Of a stretch of DNA of 5,389 nt, positions 1 to 5,261 are shown one piece after another. Location: NCBI GenBank assembly GCA_944329545.1, contig CALVIK010000106.1, forward strand, positions 1 to 5,389, given 5' to 3'. Source of the DNA: an uncultured Bacilli bacterium. GTDB lineage: Bacteria; Bacillota_I; Bacilli_A; RF39; UBA660. How positions within the stretch are numbered: position 1 is the first letter of the stretch; each line of letters begins with the position of its first letter. A program made the translations under genes and the position numbers. Below the pieces are notes generated by a model. The model saw only the letters and a program-made list of their open reading frames with translations, searched no databases and was not told where the DNA came from.

Positions 1-13
1 AATTAAAAACATT

Positions 14-41
14 AAAAAAGAATATGCTTTTTCACATATTC
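14..41 (-). terminator. Probable intrinsic terminator of the lipoprotein transcript
   Basis: On the minus strand GAATATG and CATATTC (plus 35-41 and 20-26) form a 7-bp AT-rich stem with an 8-base loop, followed at once by six T (plus 14-19). It lies about 50 bases beyond the lipoprotein stop, in the right direction to end that transcript. The stem is AT-rich and so only moderately stable. Confidence 0.55.
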
Positions 42-91
42 CTTGTTTTATAAGATACTTTTTTAATTGATATAACCTCAAACTTAATATT

Positions 92-397
92 TTATAAAAG
101 TTGCGTACTTTTTTGTGTTAAAACATAAACACCATCTTCATTTTTTAAAATGATTTGTTCATGATTATTTGTTTGATTTTTTAAAGACACGCGAAATTTA
201 TCATCTTTTGCATATGAAACATCGACATCATATTTATAAACATCATCATTATTAACAATTTCCAATTCCCCTATTAAATTATAAGCTTTTATTTTTTTTA
301 TTTTATCCTCTAAATCTTTTTGAGCATCACCAACAGTATATTTACCACATCCTACTAAAAGAAAACAAGCACATAAAGCCAATAAAACTTTTTTCAT
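92..397 (-). CDS. Small lipoprotein, probably LolA/GerS-like family, apparently C-terminally shortened
   Basis: A 101-residue protein with a lipoprotein signal peptide: basic MKK start, hydrophobic stretch at about residues 4-15, and lipobox LVGC with the acylated Cys at residue 17. It should therefore be tethered to the outer face of the cell membrane. The mature part begins with a charged, probably helical stretch (KDLEDKIKKIKAY), then beta-like segments ending in NNHEQIILKNEDGVYVLT. That pattern recalls the N-terminal half of LolA-fold lipoproteins (GerS-like) of low-GC Firmicutes, which as I remember them run to about 200 residues. Here the frame stops at TAA 92-94 right after the VYVLT strand, so the C-terminal half is missing. 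I chose the ATG at 397 because it begins the signal peptide directly and has a weak GGTGA site upstream; a TTG at 421 would add eight charged residues ahead of the signal peptide. It is divergent from the DUF378 gene. Gene boundaries are secure; the family is a guess from memory. Confidence 0.65.
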   Translation of the reverse strand: MKKVLLALCACFLLVGCGKYTVGDAQKDLEDKIKKIKAYNLIGELEIVNNDDVYKYDVDVSYAKDDKFRVSLKNQTNNHEQIILKNEDGVYVLTQKSTQLL

Positions 398-424
398 TTT
401 TTCACCATCTTTCAATTTCAATTA

Positions 425-430
425 ATTATA
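425..430 (-). promoter_or_regulatory. Possible -10 box for the lipoprotein gene
   Basis: The minus strand carries a perfect TATAAT here, which would start transcription near 418 and give a leader of about 21 bases before the ATG at 397. I see no convincing -35 hexamer 16-18 bases upstream, so this is tentative. The divergent plus-strand DUF378 gene must have its promoter in the same 398-505 gap. There TATAAA at 463-468 and TATATT at 479-484 are only weak candidates. Confidence 0.3.
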
Positions 431-505
431 TGGTGTTTTTTTTAAAATATTCTGCATATTTTTATAAAAAATGGTCAATATATTTAGTAGAAAAAGGAGG
501 TATTT

Positions 506-706
506 ATGGAAACATTACAAAAAATATGTTTAGTTATTACCATTATTGGGGCTATTAACTGGGGACTTATTGGATTATTTGATTTTAACCTCGTATCAAC
601 TTTATTTGGCGCTGATTCTGGTTTAAGCAGAATTGTTTATACATTAGTTGGTATTACTGGCCTTATAAATATTGGGATTTTATTTGAACATATTGAAAAT
701 AAATAA
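506..706 (+). CDS. DUF378 family small membrane protein
   Basis: A 66-residue protein with two predicted membrane helices, at about residues 6-25 and 43-60. The loop carries the DUF378 (B. subtilis YuzA-like) pattern: GAINWGLIGLF, then FNLV, LFG, and a second helix starting R-x-VY-x-LVGI-x-GL. Full-length members of this family are about this size, so the gene looks intact. The function of DUF378 is unknown; it is a cell-membrane protein. The start is secure: AAGGAGG at 494-500 lies five bases ahead of the ATG. It is the only plus-strand gene in the window, is monocistronic, and its stop codon runs into a strong terminator hairpin shared with the convergent HdeD-like gene. Confidence 0.9.
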   Translation: METLQKICLVITIIGAINWGLIGLFDFNLVSTLFGADSGLSRIVYTLVGITGLINIGILFEHIENK

Positions 707-743
707 AGAGTTTTCATTTTTATGAGAACTCTTTATATTTTTC
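705..743. terminator. Bidirectional intrinsic terminator between convergent genes
   Basis: A 13-base stem (705-717 with 722-734, starting AAAGAG and ending CTCTTT, with one G-U pair) closes a TTTT loop. On the plus strand it is followed by ATATTTTT, ending the DUF378 transcript. On the minus strand the same stem is followed by TTATTTTC, ending the HdeD-like transcript. The last two bases of the DUF378 stop codon and the start of the HdeD-like stop codon lie in the stem. Confidence 0.9.
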
Positions 744-1263
744 CATAATTATAAGCTAAATATACATTAGAAATGGCATCAATAATTAAGAAAATACCTA
801 TTACTCTAATAAATACAGTTACTGATTCAAAAGGATTTAAAATTAAAATCAATCCTAAAATGAAAATAATTACTGACGGAATTAACATTTTAAGCCAATC
901 TTGATAGCCATTTTTTCGCGCTGACAAGGTGGTTGATATTTTATCAAAGCTTTCAATTACTAACATAATTCCAACAACGATTGGAATAATCGAAACAAAT
1001 CCCTCTGGATTAATTAAAATATAAATACCTAAAACCGTAAATAAGACAGCAATTAATAAAGTTATTTTGGCTAAAAAGCCATCAACTCCGGCTCTAATAT
1101 AAGTAAAAATGCCACTACCGCCACCAACAATTAACAAAGCTCCAATAACATAACAAATAAAATTACTAACAAAAACTGGCATTATAACCATTATTATTCC
1201 TATTACTAAGTAAACAACAGAAATTCCTATTAAGGCATTTTTTGCTTTTTTTAATAGCTCCAT
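733..1263 (-). CDS. HdeD/DUF308-like six-helix membrane protein
   Basis: A 176-residue, very hydrophobic protein with six predicted membrane helices, at about residues 10-28, 35-55, 64-83, 88-104, 124-143 and 147-168. The helix pairs with Gly-rich turns and the recurring phrases MPVFVSNF, INPEGFVSIIP and LNPFESVTVF, each a Pro-containing turn leading into the next helix, are the internal repeat of the HdeD/DUF308 family. In E. coli, HdeD is linked to acid stress; in Firmicutes the role is unknown. The length matches the family. The ATG at 1263 is chosen because AGAAGGAGG (plus 1271-1279) sits seven bases upstream; a TTG at 1314 would add 17 residues but overlaps the promoter -35 box and is rejected. 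It is a monocistronic unit with its own consensus promoter, lying between the cdaR terminator and the shared terminator with the DUF378 gene. Confidence 0.85.
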   Translation of the reverse strand: MELLKKAKNALIGISVVYLVIGIIMVIMPVFVSNFICYVIGALLIVGGGSGIFTYIRAGVDGFLAKITLLIAVLFTVLGIYILINPEGFVSIIPIVVGIMLVIESFDKISTTLSARKNGYQDWLKMLIPSVIIFILGLILILNPFESVTVFIRVIGIFLIIDAISNVYLAYNYGKI

Positions 1264-1285
1264 AAACAAGCCTCCTTCTATATAA

Positions 1286-1314
1286 ATAATAAGGGGTTTT
1301 TTATTTTTTGTCAA
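1286..1314 (-). promoter_or_regulatory. Consensus sigma-A-type promoter of the HdeD-like gene
   Basis: The minus strand reads TTGACA (plus 1309-1314), a spacer of exactly 17 bases, then TATTAT (plus 1286-1291). The expected start near 1279 leaves a leader of about 16 bases, with the ribosome binding site almost at the 5' end of the message. The -35 box begins two bases after the T-run of the cdaR terminator, so this gene is transcribed separately. Confidence 0.85.
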
Positions 1315-1315
1315 G

Positions 1316-1349
1316 AAAAAAGTTGGGAAAATTATTTCTCCACAACTTT
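1316..1349 (-). terminator. Intrinsic terminator of the cdaA-cdaR operon
   Basis: On the minus strand AAAGTTG and CAACTTT (plus 1343-1349 and 1319-1325) pair perfectly. A short inner GGA/TCC extension follows past one bulged base, and a T-run TTTTTT overlaps the end of the stem. The cdaR stop codon (1332-1334) lies in the loop. It separates the c-di-AMP operon from the HdeD-like gene. Confidence 0.75.
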
Positions 1350-2696
1350 AATTTTAACTTTTTTCGTTTTTGAAACATATTGAACTCTAGAATCTGTGCC
1401 TTCTACTTTTACTTCTACTTCGTATTCACCAGGTTCATAATCTTTTAAGTCAATATAAGCGATTATATCTTCAGCATCGATATTGTTTAATACAGAGCCA
1501 ACACCTTGAATATTAACCGTTACTTGAATATCATTTTGACTAAGTCCTTGAACACTATAATTGTCATTCAAATTACGGACATCAATATTAATATTTTCAA
1601 TATCTTTATCAGTAGCAGTTCCTAAAGTAAAGCCTAAAGTAATATTGTTAACAGACATTGAGCGAACGCCTTTTGGTTTCGTCAAATCTAATTTATATTC
1701 TTTGTTTTCTTTAAGGCCACTGACATCAACTTCTACTGGAATATATTCTAAATCATCAAGAACGGCTTTACTAGCATACACTGTCGCAGTATCTTCACTC
1801 ATACTAATTGAACTAATGGCTTTACCAAATTCGATATCACCAACTGGAATTACTCTAATTGGTACTTCTTTACTAGGTGATTCAATATCTAATTCGACAT
1901 TTATTTTGTTTGGTACTATTTCCACATCGATAACATTACCATCTTGATCATAGGCTTTTAATGGAACATCCGTTAAAGTTGCCGTTCCCGCTTCTTCAAT
2001 GTTTAATTTGCTAGCATCAACTAAAGCTTTTACGGTAGCGACTTTTGTCAAACTATTAATAGCGTTTTTATCATCAGTTCCTTTTACAACTACTTGATCA
2101 AGTTCTGGTGTAATATCTTCAATAATAAATTTTTCATCTAAGCTATCTTGATTTAAAATATCAGTTGTCAAAGTTTTTGTTTCAGACACTTTCGGATAAA
2201 TGTTAACTGTGGCAACCGAAGGATTAACACTGTATTCAATTGAACTAAGTGGCTGACTATATTCAATATTAACTCGGTGACTACCAACTTTTAAATTTGT
2301 TAAATCAACAGAAACTTTTGAGGTTGTTGATTGTTTAGCAATAAATAAATCGGAACGACTACCCATTAAAGTTATGTCAACATCTTCCGGAAGGCCTTCC
2401 ACAACATAAGCCTCTTCATTATATACAGCTTCTACTGGTTGGTCTTTTAATATTTCAGCAGTTTTATTAGTAAAAACAATTATTTTTTGGTCAATAATAA
2501 TGAAAATAACGATAGCTAATACTAAAGAAACAAATAACAAAGTATTAGGCTTGGAAAGCCAACCTTCTAAAGATTTATCAGGGCCACCAAATTTATTCGT
2601 AAAACGAACAATGAATCTTGTTGTTGGGGTAATTATTTTTTTGTCGATGAATTTTCCTAATTTATAGAAAAAACCTTTTTTCTTAATTTTCTTCAT
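1332..2696 (-). CDS. cdaR: CdaR: YbbR-domain regulator of the diadenylate cyclase CdaA
   Basis: A 454-residue membrane-anchored protein. One membrane helix lies at about residues 52-69 (LLFVSLVLAIVIFIII). It is followed by a long beta-rich outer part that divides into four YbbR-type repeats, roughly residues 87-168, 175-270, 277-357 and 366-451, each ending in a strand like VNIYPKV, INVELDI, ITLGFTL or VKIKVVEK. In Bacillus and Listeria, CdaR binds CdaA through the membrane and tunes c-di-AMP synthesis; the shared operon supports the same role here. Overall length is near the usual 400-480. Unlike B. subtilis CdaR, whose helix starts close to the N terminus, this one has about 50 basic residues before the helix, predicted to be in the cytoplasm. 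The start is secure: AAAGGAGGG lies just upstream, inside the end of cdaA, and the genes overlap by 14 bases, implying translational coupling. Confidence 0.9.
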   Translation of the reverse strand: MKKIKKKGFFYKLGKFIDKKIITPTTRFIVRFTNKFGGPDKSLEGWLSKPNTLLFVSLVLAIVIFIIIDQKIIVFTNKTAEILKDQPVEAVYNEEAYVVEGLPEDVDITLMGSRSDLFIAKQSTTSKVSVDLTNLKVGSHRVNIEYSQPLSSIEYSVNPSVATVNIYPKVSETKTLTTDILNQDSLDEKFIIEDITPELDQVVVKGTDDKNAINSLTKVATVKALVDASKLNIEEAGTATLTDVPLKAYDQDGNVIDVEIVPNKINVELDIESPSKEVPIRVIPVGDIEFGKAISSISMSEDTATVYASKAVLDDLEYIPVEVDVSGLKENKEYKLDLTKPKGVRSMSVNNITLGFTLGTATDKDIENINIDVRNLNDNYSVQGLSQNDIQVTVNIQGVGSVLNNIDAEDIIAYIDLKDYEPGEYEVEVKVEGTDSRVQYVSKTKKVKIKVVEK

Positions 2697-3501
2697 TGTT
2701 TTGTCCCTCCTTTTGATTATGTGTTAGGAGTTTTTTATTTGGTGATAATGCTTCTAACAAACGAATTTTCACTTCATCTAATGATAAATTATAAGCAAGT
2801 TCTCCTTCTTCAGCAATTGAAACTCTACCAGTTTCTTCAGAAACGACTACAGCAATACAATCTGATTGTTCAGCGATACCTAAAGCTGCCCGGTGACGCG
2901 TTCCAAGACGCTTACTAATGGCCATACTTGAACTTGTTGGAAAAACCGCTCCGGCACATGAAATTTGATCTCCTTGAATTATAACACCACCATCATGCAA
3001 TGGATTATTGGTGTAGAAAATTGAGCCAAGTAAAGCACCAGAAACTTCGGCGTAAATTTTTTGAGCTTTGTCGATATAATTAGCTAAACTAACATCTCTT
3101 TCCAAAACAATTAAAGCGCCAATGCGATTACTTTGCATAAATTCAATGGCAGAAACAATGGCATTAACGGTTTTTTCCCTTTCACTAAGTGATAAAGTTT
3201 TATGGCGCCCCAAAAATTTAGCTCTACCTAAAGACTCTAAAGCATCTCTTATTTCTGGTTGGAATATAACAATCAAGGCTAATGGCGCCCATTCAATTAC
3301 ATAATCTATTAAATAACCAATTGTTACTAAATCCAATAAATCTGATAAAATTTTAGTAATAACGATTAATAAAATACCTTTAAACAAAAGTATCATTTTT
3401 ACATTTTTTCTTAAACTTTTTAAAATATAATATAGTAATGCCCATACTAAAAGAACATCGATTATTTTTTTTATTAATGTGATAATTGTATCTACTGTCA
3501 T
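2683..3501 (-). CDS. cdaA: CdaA: membrane diadenylate cyclase (c-di-AMP synthase)
   Basis: A 272-residue enzyme joining two ATP into cyclic di-AMP plus two pyrophosphate, with its catalytic domain in the cytoplasm. Three predicted membrane helices at about residues 8-28, 36-57 and 62-82 precede a linker (FQPEIRDALESLGR, a typical CdaA phrase) and the DAC (DisA_N) domain at about 118-225. Catalytic motifs are present: PLHDGG at 167-172, where most relatives have DGA, and GTRHRAALGIAE at 200-211 with the nucleotide-binding RHR at 202-204. VVVSEETGRVS (218-228) is also standard. Length matches the usual ~270. The ATG at 3501 has GGAGG six bases upstream and a strong promoter just beyond. It heads a two-gene operon with cdaR. 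c-di-AMP normally controls potassium and osmolyte transport in Firmicutes and is often essential. The DGA-to-DGG change probably keeps activity, since the Asp and first Gly are kept, but that is inference. Confidence 0.95.
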   Translation of the reverse strand: MTVDTIITLIKKIIDVLLVWALLYYILKSLRKNVKMILLFKGILLIVITKILSDLLDLVTIGYLIDYVIEWAPLALIVIFQPEIRDALESLGRAKFLGRHKTLSLSEREKTVNAIVSAIEFMQSNRIGALIVLERDVSLANYIDKAQKIYAEVSGALLGSIFYTNNPLHDGGVIIQGDQISCAGAVFPTSSSMAISKRLGTRHRAALGIAEQSDCIAVVVSEETGRVSIAEEGELAYNLSLDEVKIRLLEALSPNKKLLTHNQKEGQNNEEN

Positions 3502-3518
3502 TTCATACCTCCAATTTT

Positions 3519-3547
3519 ATTATAGCATATTATTGAATCAATTTAAA
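3519..3547 (-). promoter_or_regulatory. Extended -10 promoter of cdaA-cdaR
   Basis: The minus strand carries TGCTATAAT (TATAAT at plus 3519-3524 with the TGN extension at 3525-3527), 17 bases after TTTAAA (plus 3542-3547), a 4/6 match to the -35 consensus. Transcription should start near 3512, which places the GGAGG ribosome binding site (3508-3512) at the very 5' end of the message. There is no room for a riboswitch leader. Confidence 0.75.
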
Positions 3548-3568
3548 TAAGCCAATCTAAAATGACGG

Positions 3569-3598
3569 AAAAAATTAACCCACAAAGGTGGATTAATT
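3569..3598 (-). terminator. Strong intrinsic terminator of the trmL operon
   Basis: The minus strand forms an 11-pair stem: AATTAA/TTAATT outer, a U-G pair, then CCAC/GTGG, with a CTTT loop (plus 3573-3598), and ends in six T (plus 3569-3574, overlapping the stem base). The stop codon of the upstream gene (3593-3595) lies inside the stem. It insulates the cdaA promoter from the operon before it. Confidence 0.9.
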
Positions 3599-4132
3599 CT
3601 TCCATACATCTAAGGTTTCAGCTGCTTCTTTTTGTTTGTTTTCTGGTTTTGGTTCTAACGCTTCACTAGCTGTTTCTGTTTTTTCAAAGTCGGTTTCAGA
3701 AATTGGTTTTAACTCTTCAGGATTTGGCGCAGAAACAGTTGCTTTTTCTAGTACTTCTGTTGATTCAGACTTTTCTGCAACTGGCGGTTGGGTTGCCGGT
3801 GTTGATGCCGAAATTTCTTCTGTTTTAGGTGTTTCTGGCGCGGTAGCTATTAAAGGTTCTGCATTAACTTTATTAGCACTTGGCATAGAAACATCTGGCA
3901 TATCAAGCCAACTTTGTTCAGCTGTATTATATACTGTTTCTTGTTTATCATCGGTCGTAGGAGCATCTTCAGCCCAAGCATTTAGTGCCGCTTCTTCCTT
4001 TTTTTCTTCTTTTTTGTTTTCTTTTTTCTTACTTCCTAAAATTGTTCCTTCAGCAACAAAGCCAATAATCGCTAGAAGAACAACGATTAGAACTACAATT
4101 ATCCAAAATGTCATACTAGTAAAAATTTCCAT
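3593..4132 (-). CDS. Single-pass membrane protein with acidic, probably disordered cytoplasmic tail
   Basis: A 179-residue protein I do not recognise. One membrane helix at about residues 8-29 is followed by a basic-then-charged run (SKKKENKKEEKKEE, 34-47). By the positive-inside rule this puts the tail in the cytoplasm. The rest, to residue 179, is rich in Glu, Ala, Pro, Thr and Ser, with no predicted globular domain. Three Trp residues in acidic settings stand out in it: LNAWAED (W53), EQSWLDM (W75) and LDVWKN (W177, two residues from the C terminus). Such spaced aromatic-acidic motifs in a disordered tail could be docking sites for a partner protein; this is inference. The architecture is that of a membrane tether, as in ZipA-like proteins, but I see no homology. 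The start is secure: AGGAGGGG (plus 4141-4148) lies eight bases upstream and overlaps the trmL stop codon, so the gene is the last of the trmL operon. Confidence 0.8.
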   Translation of the reverse strand: MEIFTSMTFWIIVVLIVVLLAIIGFVAEGTILGSKKKENKKEEKKEEAALNAWAEDAPTTDDKQETVYNTAEQSWLDMPDVSMPSANKVNAEPLIATAPETPKTEEISASTPATQPPVAEKSESTEVLEKATVSAPNPEELKPISETDFEKTETASEALEPKPENKQKEAAETLDVWKN

Positions 4133-4146
4133 AATATAAGCCCCTC

Positions 4147-4653
4147 CTATTTTTCTAAATAATCTTTACCTTTAAATGGTTCATCCCGAAGCAAGTCGTT
4201 ATAATCTTGTTGTCTTAAAACTTCGTAAACCATAATGGCCACGCAATTCGATAAATTTAAAGCTCTTACTTTATCTGTCATCGGAATACGCAAACAAGTA
4301 TCCAAATGATTTTTTAAAATTTCTTTTGGTATTCCTGTACTTTCACGACCAAAAACTAAGTAAATATTTTCGTTTTTATTACTATAATCAAAACTAGAAT
4401 GTGGTTTATGCCCGTATCTTGTTAAAAAATAATATTTCCCTTTGTTTTTAGCTAAAAATTCATCAAAATTTTCATAAACTATATAATCACATTCATCTAT
4501 ATAATTAGCACCACTTCTTTTTATTGCTTTTTCATCCAAATTAAAACCTAAAGGTTTAATTAAATGTAATTTTGTCTTAGTTGCCGCACAAGTTCGCATA
4601 ATGTTGCCGGTATTTTGTGGTATTTCTGGTGCATATAATACAACATTAATCAT
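4147..4653 (-). CDS. trmL: TrmL: tRNA (cytidine/uridine-34-2'-O)-methyltransferase
   Basis: A 168-residue SPOUT-fold methyltransferase that uses S-adenosylmethionine to 2'-O-methylate the wobble base (position 34) of tRNA-Leu isoacceptors, acting as a dimer in the cytoplasm. All three SPOUT motifs are visible: PEIPQNTGNIMRTCAA (residues 9-24, with N14 and R20), the FGRESTGIP glycine loop (101-109), and IPMTDKVRALNLSNCVAI (123-140), which forms the knotted cofactor site with NLSN at 133-136. Length is typical (about 155-170). The start at ATG 4653 places the conserved NVVLYAPEIPQN at the N terminus. It overlaps the end of the upstream gene by eight bases and has only a weak GAG-type binding site, so translation is probably coupled. 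It is the middle gene of a three-gene operon; the other two are membrane proteins with no evident link to tRNA modification. Confidence 0.93.
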   Translation of the reverse strand: MINVVLYAPEIPQNTGNIMRTCAATKTKLHLIKPLGFNLDEKAIKRSGANYIDECDYIVYENFDEFLAKNKGKYYFLTRYGHKPHSSFDYSNKNENIYLVFGRESTGIPKEILKNHLDTCLRIPMTDKVRALNLSNCVAIMVYEVLRQQDYNDLLRDEPFKGKDYLEK

Positions 4654-5161
4654 TGTCTATCATCTCATATCTATTAAACAGCTTATCAATATATTCCATA
4701 TTTTCATTATTAATATTATTAATAATATGTTTTATTTGACCATCGCTAAAATCATAAATCATAACCTCATTCGGCACAGTTACTTTAGACGCTAGGTTTT
4801 TATTGCTAACAAAGTTGTTTTTTAAATTTTCATTAAAAGCATTGATATCAATTTGGGTAGCATCTATATAAACGACATTTAAATTATGAGTAGTAATATA
4901 TTTGCTAAAATCTCTTTCAAAGGTTTTAATATTGTCAGTGTATCCTAAAGTAACATATAAAATAAAGTCTGGGTTTTCCTGCGCATAATTACTTAATTCT
5001 TCTTGATTCATTTGCGTTGAAACTTCTAAAACTGGCGAATGGGCATTAAAATATTCTCTTGTAGTATTATACCAATCCCGCATATAGAAAACTAACAGCG
5101 CAAAAACAATAAATATTACAATTAAAATTATGTAATTTTTTAATGGTATTTTCTTTTCCAT
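4646..5161 (-). CDS. Membrane-anchored, possibly thioredoxin-fold protein lacking CXXC
   Basis: A 171-residue protein with a basic start (MEKKIPLK), one membrane helix at about residues 9-27, and an outer domain of about 140 residues. The pattern of that domain suggests a thioredoxin-like fold: helix 52-62, strand DFILYVTLGY (65-74), helix TFERDFSKYI (80-89), strand LNVVYIDAT (94-102), then VPNEVMIYDFSDGQIKHII (129-147) with Pro130 where the cis-Pro loop would be. There is no Cys in the protein at all, so it cannot be a redox enzyme; a binding or chaperone role is possible. Fold assignment is my reading, not a family match. The ATG at 5161 is preferred, with GGGAGG (plus 5169-5174) seven bases upstream; a GTG at 5176 overlaps that site. 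It is the first gene of the operon, just after a clear promoter, and overlaps trmL by eight bases. Confidence 0.8.
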   Translation of the reverse strand: MEKKIPLKNYIILIVIFIVFALLVFYMRDWYNTTREYFNAHSPVLEVSTQMNQEELSNYAQENPDFILYVTLGYTDNIKTFERDFSKYITTHNLNVVYIDATQIDINAFNENLKNNFVSNKNLASKVTVPNEVMIYDFSDGQIKHIINNINNENMEYIDKLFNRYEMIDND

Positions 5162-5185
5162 ATTGCCGCCTCCCACTATATTTCA

Positions 5186-5214
5186 ATTTTAACATATTTA
5201 TATATTTTTTTCAA
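5186..5214 (-). promoter_or_regulatory. Promoter of the three-gene trmL operon
   Basis: The minus strand has TTGAAA (plus 5209-5214), a 17-base spacer, and TAAAAT (plus 5186-5191) preceded by TG in the extended -10 position. The start should fall near 5179, giving a leader of about 18 bases with the ribosome binding site close to the 5' end. Confidence 0.75.
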
Positions 5215-5228
5215 ATGCCTTTTTAGTT

Positions 5229-5261
5229 AAAAAAATGAAAATGATTGTTTATAAATCATTT
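5229..5261 (-). terminator. Intrinsic terminator of the gene entering from the right edge
   Basis: On the minus strand an 8-bp stem (plus 5254-5261 with 5239-5246, AAATGATT/AATCATTT) closes a 7-base loop, followed after TCA by seven T (plus 5229-5235). The stop codon of the partial gene (5249-5251) lies in the loop. Confidence 0.65.

Noticed and set aside
2..70. Open plus-strand frame entering from the left edge and ending in TGA at 68-70, possibly the end of another gene
   Set aside because: Only 22 codons are visible, they resemble no family I know, and a minus-strand terminator hairpin occupies the same bases. Sequence further left is needed.
1..117. Minus-strand frame open from about 117 to the left edge, as a frameshifted continuation of the lipoprotein
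   Set aside because: Its residues (VRNFYKILSLRLYQ and on) do not resemble a LolA-type C-terminal half, it has no start or binding site, and it runs through a terminator hairpin. AT-rich DNA gives such frames by chance.
1561..1947. Plus-strand open frame inside cdaR
   Set aside because: It is fully antisense to conserved YbbR repeats, has no binding site or promoter, and has no recognisable domain.
3502..3568. Possible c-di-AMP riboswitch or other leader element before cdaA
   Set aside because: The extended -10 box sits directly ahead of the ribosome binding site, leaving only about a dozen leader bases, too short for any aptamer.
3636..4139. Long plus-strand open frame opposite the acidic membrane protein
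   Set aside because: It is antisense to a gene with a good binding site and operon context. Its Ser/Phe-rich composition is what the complement of Glu/Ala/Thr-rich codons produces, and it has no ribosome binding site.
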